The translations under genes were made by a program, and so were the position numbers. A stretch of DNA of 64,000 nucleotides from positions 26,701 to 90,700 of the forward strand of contig JAKPUX010000191.1 of the NCBI GenBank assembly GCA_029554865.1, given 5' to 3'. This DNA comes from a bacterium (GTDB taxonomy: Bacteria > Zhuqueibacterota > Zhuqueibacteria > Residuimicrobiales > Residuimicrobiaceae). Shown one piece after another: positions 27,778 through 36,074 of this stretch (the first letter of the stretch is position 1; the number at the start of each line of letters is the position of its first letter). A model generated the notes under the pieces. The model was not told where the DNA came from. It did no database searches and saw only the letters and a program-made list of their open reading frames with translations.

Positions 27778-30018
27778 TCAATGCAAGGGTGTTGGCAGAT
27801 CGATCGCCTTGAGAAAATTTTCATGCAGGGTCACACCCAGTTTTTGTGCGGCCAGGGCCTCGGCGCGGGCGGAATCCAGCCGGCCGAGGAAGTAATAGTT
27901 GACAGCCAGGGCCTGATGGAACTGGCCGTTGTCCGGATGGACAGCGATGGCGGATTGCAGCCAGGCCACCGCCTGTTCATGCTGCTTGCGTTCGCCCTGC
28001 AGCACCCCCATGCCGTATAGAGCCCGGGGATTCTTTTCCTCCTTCTCGAGGACGGCGCGAAAGAGACGCTCGGCATCCCCATATAGCCCCTTTTTCAGAT
28101 GGATAATCCCCTGACTGGCGACATACTCCATCCGGGCGGGATCGGCCGCGGCGGCGAGCTGGTATTCCTCCATGGCACGGTCGAAAAAGCCCGCCTCCTC
28201 ATAGCCCTCACCGAGAACATGATGGCTGCGGGCCACCTCCTCGTCGGCCTTCTGGGTCTCGCCCAGGGTACGGTAGATGGTCGAGAGCTGGTAATGGACC
28301 TCGTCCCGTTTGGGATCGAGGGCGACGGCCTTGAGCAGCTGCTCTCTGGCCTCGCTGAAGCGTCCCTGACGGCTGAGGAAGCGGCCGTAGGCCTGGTGGA
28401 CTCCAGCATCCGCGGGAAAGAGTCTGACTCCGTTCCTGAGGGTGCTCTCCGCCTTGGCAGTTTCGCCCCGGCGTTCGTAGAGCCGGGCGAGCACCTCATG
28501 GCTGCCCTGCAATCCGGGCTGCAGCTGACCCGCCTCGCTGAGCATGTTCTCGGCGGCATCGAGGGAATCGGCGAGCAGGGCGGCACGGGCGCGGTTGAGC
28601 CTTCCGGCCGCCAGCCAGGCACGGGCCTCTTTCTCCCGGTTTTGTGCGAGCAGGACCACAGCCAGGTTTTCGGCTGGTTCCCAGAGATCGGGTTGCAGCT
28701 CCTGGGCCCTGGTGAAGGCCTTGCCCGCCTGCTCGTAGCTGCCGAGTCGCAGATAGGAATTGCCCAGGTTATTGTAGATCATGGCATGATCGGTGCGGAT
28801 CTGCCAGCGATCCTTGCAGGTAGCCATCAGGTCAAAATAGCCCTTTTCCATGATCCGGGTGGAGCGGCCGTACCGCCTTTGCATGTACTCGTCATAGTTG
28901 GCCGCCGCCTTTTCATAGGCTTCGGTGGCGAGGTCGGGGTGCTCCGAAACGATGAGGTTGCCGAGGCTGTTATAGCCGGCGGAGAGGGTTGAATCGAGCG
29001 CGACCGCCTTTTGCATGGCGATGAGGGCCTCCTCCTCCCGTCCGAGGCGCTGGAGGACGCTGCCCTCCTGAAGGTAAAAGTTGGCGACGGCGGGCTTGTG
29101 CGCGATCGCCCGATCGATCGAGGCGAGGGCCCGTTCAAGGGAGTCGAGACGCATCTGTACGATCGAGAGGTTGTAGAGTGCGGCTGGGGCAGTGGAATCG
29201 GAGGCCAGCGCCCGGTAAAAGTCGCTTCCCGCCTCCTCCAGACGGCCCTGGAAGAGATGCACGAGACCGTGATTATTGGCCGCGGAGGTCATCTCCGGCC
29301 TGAAATGCAGGGCCCGGCGGTATTGGTGCTGGGCCTCCTCGAGCAGGCATTTGCGCGCCAGGACGTTGCCGAGATTAAAATAGGCGACGGCATAGGTTGA
29401 ATCCATGTCGATCACCTGCTGGTAGCAGTCGATGGCCAGGTCGAGCCGGCCGCTGTGGAAATAGAGCACACCCAGATTATTGCGCAGGTCCTGCTGGGTG
29501 GAATCGATGGCCAGGGCGGTGAGGGTGGCCTGGATGGCTTCATCGTACTGCTCATGTTTGTCATAGATCTCCGCTTGCAGCAAATAGCCCGCAGTGGCGG
29601 AAGGAGCCAGCTCAATGATACGCTCGGCTGCGGCGAGGGCGTAATTCTTGTCCCCGAGATCGGCATAGGTCTTGGAGAGATTACTGATCGCCCGGATGTA
29701 ATCGGGCCGCAGGCGGATGGCCGCCTGGTAGTAAACCAGGGCGGAATCGAGCTGGCCGAGGTGATAAAAGGCCACGCCAAGGTCGTTGTGCGCCACCGGA
29801 TCAAAGGGAGTGAGCGCAATCGCCTGCCGGAAATGGGGCACCGCCTCGAGATAGCGCCCCGCCTCGATGGCATCCGAGCCCTTTTTGATATAATAGGCGG
29901 CGGAACTGCGCAGAAAGGCATCCACCTCATCCTCTTGCTTGCGGCTGCCCGCGCAGCCGGAGAAAAAAAGGGAGCAAAAGAGGGGCAACAACAGCAGCAG
30001 GTTCCTGGTCGAATGCAT
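27778..30018 (-). CDS. TPR-repeat lipoprotein
   Basis: 746 aa. Lipoprotein signal ending SLFFSGC (Cys22). At least 15 tetratricopeptide repeats fill the rest, with the W/L/G-Y-A-P pattern ('GSDAIEAGRYLEAVPHFRQA', 'YNNLGNSYLRLGSYEQAG', 'LSRQGRFSEAREQLLKAVAL'). TPR arrays bind partner proteins; here it would sit in the periplasm or on the outer membrane. It is 66 bases downstream of the prenyltransferase gene in the same direction. Specific partner unknown. Confidence 0.88.
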   Translation of the reverse strand: MHSTRNLLLLLPLFCSLFFSGCAGSRKQEDEVDAFLRSSAAYYIKKGSDAIEAGRYLEAVPHFRQAIALTPFDPVAHNDLGVAFYHLGQLDSALVYYQAAIRLRPDYIRAISNLSKTYADLGDKNYALAAAERIIELAPSATAGYLLQAEIYDKHEQYDEAIQATLTALAIDSTQQDLRNNLGVLYFHSGRLDLAIDCYQQVIDMDSTYAVAYFNLGNVLARKCLLEEAQHQYRRALHFRPEMTSAANNHGLVHLFQGRLEEAGSDFYRALASDSTAPAALYNLSIVQMRLDSLERALASIDRAIAHKPAVANFYLQEGSVLQRLGREEEALIAMQKAVALDSTLSAGYNSLGNLIVSEHPDLATEAYEKAAANYDEYMQRRYGRSTRIMEKGYFDLMATCKDRWQIRTDHAMIYNNLGNSYLRLGSYEQAGKAFTRAQELQPDLWEPAENLAVVLLAQNREKEARAWLAAGRLNRARAALLADSLDAAENMLSEAGQLQPGLQGSHEVLARLYERRGETAKAESTLRNGVRLFPADAGVHQAYGRFLSRQGRFSEAREQLLKAVALDPKRDEVHYQLSTIYRTLGETQKADEEVARSHHVLGEGYEEAGFFDRAMEEYQLAAAADPARMEYVASQGIIHLKKGLYGDAERLFRAVLEKEEKNPRALYGMGVLQGERKQHEQAVAWLQSAIAVHPDNGQFHQALAVNYYFLGRLDSARAEALAAQKLGVTLHENFLKAIDLPTPLH

Positions 30019-30084
30019 AGGGATGCCTCCTGTCAGGGAGAATAAAATGGTTGTTGACGAGGCCGGTGGGAGAAAGGGGATCTA

Positions 30085-30954
30085 TCAGAAATAGAGGATC
30101 GAGGCCACCGTCAGAATATAGGCGAGGATACAGATCAGGATCGGCCGGTCATGGGTCAAAACCGTCTCGGGGGTCTCGCCGATGTTGAGATGCAGGACCA
30201 GATAGAGGTAGCGGAAGAGGCCGTAGATGACGAACGGGAGTGTGAAGGCCAGATTGCGGGTGGCGAATTTGTCGACAGTGCCCGCGTCGAGGGTGTAAAG
30301 GGCATAGGCCATCAGACAGGCCGCGGTGACGATGTTGATCATCTGGTCGAGCAGTTCGACGCTGTAGAGGGCGAGAGTCGTGCGGACCTCGGCCGCCTTT
30401 TCCCCCAGGGTCTTCACTTCGCTGCGGCGTTTGGTCAGGGCGAGAAAGAGGGAGAGGAAGATCGTGCAGATGATCAGCCACGATGAGACGCTCTCCCGGG
30501 CTGCGATCGTTCCGCCGATGGCGCGCAGCACGAATCCCGAGGCGATGATCAGCACATCCAGAATGATCACGCGCTTGAGAAAGAGCGAATAGGAGAGGGT
30601 GAAGGCCAGGTAGACGGCCAGGATCAGGGCGAACTCATGGTTGAGCAGCCAGGCTCCAACCAGCCCCGCGGCCATGAGCAAGAGCGCCAGGGTGACGGCC
30701 AGGCGCGGTGCGACGGCGCCGGAAGCGATGGGGCGCAGCCGTTTGCGGGGATGGAGGGCATCCTTCCTGCGGTCGATGACGTCGTTGACGAGATAACCGC
30801 TGCTGGAGGCCATACAGAAGAGGATAAAGGCGGCGACGGTATCGAGGATCTTGCTGAGGACGAGAAAATCTTCGGCGAAAAAAAGACCGGCGAAGACGAT
30901 GATATTTTTAATCCACTGTTTGGGGCGCAGCGAAATCCAGATACCCTTCAGCAT
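30085..30954 (-). CDS. UbiA-family prenyltransferase (decaprenyl-phosphate phosphoribosyltransferase-like)
   Basis: 289 aa from ATG 30954 behind GGAGGAG; the upstream open frame is not protein-like. About eight membrane helices. 'SLRPKQWIKNIIVFAGLFF' and the Asp motif 'NDVIDRRKDALHPRKR-RPIASG' match the DPPR-synthase branch of UbiA, which transfers phosphoribosyl from PRPP to polyprenyl phosphate, rather than quinone prenyltransferases. A second Asp motif is near 'YTLDAGTVDKFATRN'. It may feed a lipid-linked arabinose-type sugar to surface glycans; no partner oxidoreductase (DprE1/2) is adjacent. Confidence 0.82.
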   Translation of the reverse strand: MLKGIWISLRPKQWIKNIIVFAGLFFAEDFLVLSKILDTVAAFILFCMASSSGYLVNDVIDRRKDALHPRKRLRPIASGAVAPRLAVTLALLLMAAGLVGAWLLNHEFALILAVYLAFTLSYSLFLKRVIILDVLIIASGFVLRAIGGTIAARESVSSWLIICTIFLSLFLALTKRRSEVKTLGEKAAEVRTTLALYSVELLDQMINIVTAACLMAYALYTLDAGTVDKFATRNLAFTLPFVIYGLFRYLYLVLHLNIGETPETVLTHDRPILICILAYILTVASILYF

Positions 30955-31047
30955 ATCTCCTCCATCCCTTCCCCGAGCGCGCTGCAGCCGCCGGGGCCAT
31001 ACCTTGCAGCAGGCCCCGGGACGGTGCATGGAGGAAAGATAGCACTT

Positions 31048-34000
31048 TTATTTTAACAATAAAAGCTTTTTTATCTGCTGGAAGGGGCCGCTGTTCATGC
31101 GGCAGTAATAGGTGCCGGAGGGCACGGGCTGGCCGGCCTCGTCGCGGGCGTCCCAGATCACCTGGTGCCAGCCGCCAGCCGTAAAGCCATCATGGAGCCG
31201 GCGCACGAGCTGACCTGAGGCGTTGTAGATGACGACACTGACCTCAGCGTTCCGGCCGGCCCGGAAGGGGATGTGGGTGACCGGATTGAAGGGATTGGGA
31301 AAGTTCTGACCGAGGACGAAGGCCTCGGGTTCGCTCACCTCGGCCTCCACACCCGTGTGGATGTCAAGGGTCCAGGAGAGGGTTTCGCTCGAACGCAGGG
31401 TATAAATGCGCACCGTGACCCGGCTGCGCGCCGGAAAGGCGGGATTGGCCGTAACCTTGAGGCTTTGTTGGCTTCCGACCGGCATGCCGTTGAACGCCCA
31501 CTGGTAGCGCAAAGAGTCGCCATCCGGGTCGATCGCCACAACATCAAAGTTGCAGGGCGTGTCGAGCTCAAGGACCACCAGGGTATCGGCCGGGGTGTAG
31601 CTGAGCACCTGCAGGGGACGGCGGACGTCGGTCACCCGGATAAGGCAGGAACGGCTGGTGGAGGCGCCGAGGCGATCGGTCGCGACGAAGGTGACGCGGT
31701 AGAGGCCGGCGGCGTTGAAGCCGGGATGCCAGGTGAGGATCCCCGTGAGGGTATCGAGCGCGGCGACGGCCGGCAGATCCATGGCTGAGAGCTGAACCGC
31801 GTCGCCATCCGGGTCATGAACCTGCACGGACAGGGAGAGCGGTGAGCCCTCGGGGATGGTGGTGTCGGCTGGGCAGGTCAGGGAGGGCGCCCGATTCACG
31901 GCGAGGGCGGCGCTGAACTGGACGCGCTTCGCCGGGTTCTCCACCAGCCAGACCTGTAGATTCTGAAGGCCCTTATCGCCCAGGATCCAGGAAGCGGAGG
32001 CGATGCCGTCTGCGCTGCTGAGCAGGGGTGAATCGGGGATGACGGCGCCGCCGCCGGAGACCACCCCGAACTGCACCGGCACGCCCGCGGCTGGGAGGTT
32101 GAGTTCGTCGAGCACGCGCACGACGAGGGGCAGGGGCAGCGCATTGCCCGCCCGGGCGGACTGGCCGTCGCCGGCAAGGAGTTCCAGGTTCGCCACGCGC
32201 GGCGCCCTCGTCATCGCCGAAAAGGTGACGGAGTGGTCGAGGCCGGCTACCCTGGCGGTGATGAAATAGGTGCCCGCCGCCTCGCCGAGCTGGGCGGTGA
32301 CTGAGGCCCGGCCGTCGCCGCCGGAGAGGGCGGTGGCCCCGCCGGGGAAAGTCCCCTTGCCGGTCTCGAAGGTCCAGGTTACCTCAGCGTTGGCGAGGGG
32401 TTGGTTGTTCTGGTCCAGCACCTGCACGGTCAGCGGCAGGGGCAGTACTTTGCCGGGGAGGGCCACCTGGGCGTCCCCGCCCGACTTGAGGAGGGCGGCG
32501 GGCCGGAGGATTTCTGCCCATGCCGAGAAGGAGACCGCCGGCAGCAGGCCGTGGCGCAGGCTGATGGTATGGAGACCCGGGAGCGGGCTCAACTGGGGCT
32601 GGAAGCTCGCCTTGCCCTCCCCATCAGTGAGACGGGGGGCAAGTTCGACGCTGCTGCCGTCCGGCCGCCGCAGCAGGCCGGCCACCGCAGCGCCGGGGAC
32701 GGGATTCTCGAAGGAGTCGGTCAGGGCGACGACAAGGGGCTCAGGCAGAGGGCTGTACGCATACCCGCTCTGGTCATCGCCCGAGAGCTTTTCCATGCGC
32801 GCGGCCGGGCCGGCAACAAAGAGGACGCCGGCGCTGTCAGGAGTGACCAGCCTCCCCTCGGCGAGGGCCCAGACCTTTCTGAGCCCGGCGCGGGTGGAGA
32901 TGAGAGCGCCGGAAACCTCACCCAGTCCATCGGTCGGCCCGGCGGGCTGGCGCAGGGTATGGCTGGCCCCGCTGGCAAAGAGGGTCACCTGCACTCCCGG
33001 CACAGGCTGGCCGAAGGCGTCCCGCAGCCGGACGGTGATGATGCTGCGATCGCGATTGTTGGCCACGACCGGCGAATCAGCCGAGAGGGAACTCCTGGCC
33101 GGATCGAAGGGAAGGGCGGTCACGCCGGCGGTGAATTGGAGAGGAGAACCGGCAAGAGGTATGACGCCGTTGGCGGCGCCGGCCCGCACCAGAAGCGATC
33201 CCGGGACCGCACCGGCTTTGAGCTGGACCTGGACCCGTCCATCCGCTCCGCTCACCACCGTCGCGGCAGCGGCATTGTTAATGGAAGCGGCCCCCTGAAC
33301 AACCTCGAAGAGCACCGCCTGACCAGCGACCGCGTTGCCAAAGGTATCGCTGACGGCGGCCACCAGGGGCGCGCTGAAGGATTCGTTGACCCCAGCGCTC
33401 TGGCCGTTACCTGAAAGCGCACTCAGGCGATAGGGCGCCCCGGGCACCGCCGAGGCGGTCACGCTCACGGGGGAATTGAGCAGGGAGGCCGCAGTCGCGA
33501 GCAGGCTCTGGCCGGCGCCCGCCGCGACGCCCAGCCGCCACTGGCACCTGGCGATGCCGAGGCTGTTGGTCAGAACACGGACCTGCGGGGCACCATTGAC
33601 CCAGCCCCCGCCCGCGGCCACGCTGAAATCGACCGGGTAGTTCGCCACCGGTTTTCCGTCGCTGGTGACCACCCGGGCCGCCAGCGAGTCGGACAAAGCC
33701 CTGCCCGCTGTCCCGGTCAAGTTATAGGCGCTGAGCCACTCCAGGGCTGCCGCCGGTCCTGAGGTGACCGCATCGAAAAACACCGTCCACTCCGGGGCGT
33801 CCGCCAGCCAGGCCTTGACCTGCTGGGCGCTCCCGGGCTGCGCGCCGAGGCGCCAGGTGACCCGTACCATGCCATTGGCGTCACTGAGCACCATGGTCGA
33901 ATCGGCGCCGTTAACCTTTCCCCCCCCGAGCAGGACCTTGAACAGGACCGGGCGCTGGCCTGCAGCTCCCCCCTCCGCAAAGAGGACCTGGGCCGCCAGG

Positions 34001-36057
34001 GGCTGCGGCAGGTCAACAGCCGGTGCCCCCGCTTGGCCGGATCCCGAAATCCGCACGAGCTGCAGCCGGACGGGCGTGGTGTTGGCAAGATTGAAGAGGA
34101 CAACAGCTCCAAAATCGGGCGAGGAGGCCTGCACCTGCTGATGCAGCTGGCCGGAGCCCGGGCTGAAGGTCACCGAGGCGATGCCATCGGTGCTGGTGTA
34201 GGTCACGCCGGCGGGCTGGAGAGTGCCTCCGCTCAGGGCTGTCCAGTGCACCGCAGCCCCGCGTACGGGCCGTCCCGAGCCGTCGGTCACCCTCACCTGC
34301 AGGGGACGGGCCAGGGGCTGACCGCTGGCGCCGCTCTGGCCGTCGCCACTGTGATGGACCATCTGCTGCGGCCGGGTGAAGATGACCTTGCGGTCGGCGG
34401 CCACGCCGGCCATGCGAAGTTCCGTGCCGTCGAGAAAACGCACCTTGACATCGACGCTGGTGCGGCTGCCGAGGCCGAAATGCTGCACTGGATCGTCCTG
34501 GCAGAGGTAGCCGTAGGCATTCATCACCTGGCGGTAGCCGACCAGCTTTTTCATGTCGTCCATCGCCCCGGTCTCGAAGAGCCAGATTTTGGTGCCGAAT
34601 CCGCCGGCATCGCCTTTGGGCCCGCGACCAGTGACCTTGAGCCAGTGGCTGCTGCGGGGGGTGTCATTACGAAAAAGGCGGTTCGAGTAACGGACCCGGA
34701 CGTCCTTGTTGGCGTCGACGTAATAGATGTCGAGATCGCCGTCGCCATCGATATCCGCCAGGCCGCCGCCGCGCGGATCATAGGCCGAAGCCTCCACACC
34801 GGCCACACCCTGCAGGGAAAAGTTGCCGGCGCCGGTATTGAGATAGATTGCAGAGGTGCCGTAAGAGCGGGAAACGAACAGGTCGAGCCAGCCGTCATTG
34901 TTAAAATCGCCCAGGATGGGCGAAAAGCCCCACTGGTCAATTTTGATGCGGCTGCTGATATCGGTAAAGAAGCCGTTGCCATCATTTTCGTAGATTTTCA
35001 GCTTGCGGGCGGTGATGTCCTTTGGGGGGATGAAAAGGTCGAGATCGCCGTCGTTGTCGAAATCGGCAAAGGTGGCGCCATTGACGTCGTTGCCGGCATC
35101 ATAGAGCCCGCGTATCCGGGTTTCGTCGCTGAAACGGCCGCTGCCGTCATTGATCATGAGCTGGTTCGGTGTCGGCACTGCGCCCACGCCGAAGGAGTCA
35201 GTGCCCGCGGGGGTTTTGCCCAGATAGGTATAATTGCGGTGGCAGATGAAGACATCCATCCAGCCGTCATTATTGACATCGGCGGCGGTGACGCCCTGGG
35301 TGCCCAAATAACTCGGATTTTCCGGGTGGGTCAGACCGGTGTCGTCCTGTTTGGTGAAGGTGCTGTTGCCGTTATTGTGGTAAAATTCATTCGGCTGCGC
35401 CGGGGTAATCCAGGGGATCTCTTTCTTGTTCTCGACCGGTCCCCAGTTGACACCGAGAAGGTCCATGAAGCCGTCATTGTCGGCGTCGAAGGCGACCACC
35501 CCGCGGGTGCCGTAGCCGAGAAAACCATAGGTGTCGACCCAGACATTGTTCTTGTAAAGGCCGGCTGCGGTCATCACGGTGTCGAAATAGCCGACCCCGT
35601 TATTACGGTAGAGGCGGTTCCAGTCGTCGGTGGTGGCGTTATAGATATCGAAATCGCCGTCGTTGTCATAGTCAAAGAAGCAGATGCCGTGAGTACCGGT
35701 CATGCCATAGTCATCCGAGCAGCCGCGCTTGCCATCCTCCTCCGAAAAGGGGGCGCCGCCGGGCTGGCCGATATAGAGGGTTTCGGGGACCTTGCCGTCG
35801 GCCTTGCGCACGGCCGAAGAGATGTAGAGATCGGGGATCGAGTCGCCGGTGACGTCAGCAAAGGCGGCGCCGTGGCCGTAGGCGCTCACCCGGACGCCAC
35901 CTTCGATGGTCACCCGCCAGCCCCAGGCCTGCATGGTCTGGGTCACATCGGTAAAGTTGACCTGCTGGGCGGAGGCGCCCCCCTGCATGAGCAGAAGCAG
36001 CCCCATCACCCAAACGATTTTCCCCGCACACGGCCCCAGGATCTCTCTTCTCATCAT
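31048..36057 (-). CDS. Giant secreted VCBS/UnbV/Ig-repeat protein with C-terminal sorting domain (paralogue D)
   Basis: 1669 aa. Signal peptide (1-30, ASAQ). Residues 35-465: VCBS/FG-GAP propeller with calcium loops such as DYDNDGDFD, DADNDGFMD, DFDNDGDLD and DIDGDGDLD. 470-560: ASPIC/UnbV domain (VQHFGLGSRTSVDVKVRFLDG). 567-1386: eight Ig-like domains of about 100 aa, each starting near 'GDGQSG...LxxPLxVxVxD'. Then a cadherin-like and a PKD-like domain and, from about 1590, an FlgD-Ig/type A sorting domain (QNFPNPFNPVTHIPF). Probably exported and anchored on the surface. It is 17 bases downstream of paralogue C, so co-transcribed with it. Confidence 0.85.
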   Translation of the reverse strand: MMRREILGPCAGKIVWVMGLLLLMQGGASAQQVNFTDVTQTMQAWGWRVTIEGGVRVSAYGHGAAFADVTGDSIPDLYISSAVRKADGKVPETLYIGQPGGAPFSEEDGKRGCSDDYGMTGTHGICFFDYDNDGDFDIYNATTDDWNRLYRNNGVGYFDTVMTAAGLYKNNVWVDTYGFLGYGTRGVVAFDADNDGFMDLLGVNWGPVENKKEIPWITPAQPNEFYHNNGNSTFTKQDDTGLTHPENPSYLGTQGVTAADVNNDGWMDVFICHRNYTYLGKTPAGTDSFGVGAVPTPNQLMINDGSGRFSDETRIRGLYDAGNDVNGATFADFDNDGDLDLFIPPKDITARKLKIYENDGNGFFTDISSRIKIDQWGFSPILGDFNNDGWLDLFVSRSYGTSAIYLNTGAGNFSLQGVAGVEASAYDPRGGGLADIDGDGDLDIYYVDANKDVRVRYSNRLFRNDTPRSSHWLKVTGRGPKGDAGGFGTKIWLFETGAMDDMKKLVGYRQVMNAYGYLCQDDPVQHFGLGSRTSVDVKVRFLDGTELRMAGVAADRKVIFTRPQQMVHHSGDGQSGASGQPLARPLQVRVTDGSGRPVRGAAVHWTALSGGTLQPAGVTYTSTDGIASVTFSPGSGQLHQQVQASSPDFGAVVLFNLANTTPVRLQLVRISGSGQAGAPAVDLPQPLAAQVLFAEGGAAGQRPVLFKVLLGGGKVNGADSTMVLSDANGMVRVTWRLGAQPGSAQQVKAWLADAPEWTVFFDAVTSGPAAALEWLSAYNLTGTAGRALSDSLAARVVTSDGKPVANYPVDFSVAAGGGWVNGAPQVRVLTNSLGIARCQWRLGVAAGAGQSLLATAASLLNSPVSVTASAVPGAPYRLSALSGNGQSAGVNESFSAPLVAAVSDTFGNAVAGQAVLFEVVQGAASINNAAAATVVSGADGRVQVQLKAGAVPGSLLVRAGAANGVIPLAGSPLQFTAGVTALPFDPARSSLSADSPVVANNRDRSIITVRLRDAFGQPVPGVQVTLFASGASHTLRQPAGPTDGLGEVSGALISTRAGLRKVWALAEGRLVTPDSAGVLFVAGPAARMEKLSGDDQSGYAYSPLPEPLVVALTDSFENPVPGAAVAGLLRRPDGSSVELAPRLTDGEGKASFQPQLSPLPGLHTISLRHGLLPAVSFSAWAEILRPAALLKSGGDAQVALPGKVLPLPLTVQVLDQNNQPLANAEVTWTFETGKGTFPGGATALSGGDGRASVTAQLGEAAGTYFITARVAGLDHSVTFSAMTRAPRVANLELLAGDGQSARAGNALPLPLVVRVLDELNLPAAGVPVQFGVVSGGGAVIPDSPLLSSADGIASASWILGDKGLQNLQVWLVENPAKRVQFSAALAVNRAPSLTCPADTTIPEGSPLSLSVQVHDPDGDAVQLSAMDLPAVAALDTLTGILTWHPGFNAAGLYRVTFVATDRLGASTSRSCLIRVTDVRRPLQVLSYTPADTLVVLELDTPCNFDVVAIDPDGDSLRYQWAFNGMPVGSQQSLKVTANPAFPARSRVTVRIYTLRSSETLSWTLDIHTGVEAEVSEPEAFVLGQNFPNPFNPVTHIPFRAGRNAEVSVVIYNASGQLVRRLHDGFTAGGWHQVIWDARDEAGQPVPSGTYYCRMNSGPFQQIKKLLLLK

Positions 36058-36074
36058 ACCTCTGCAATTACCGG

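Noticed and set aside
31030..31070. A/T-only hairpin CTTTTATT/AATAAAAG at the end of paralogue D as a terminator
   Set aside because: It overlaps the last codons, has no GC pairs and no clean T-run; read-through into the prenyltransferase gene is possible.
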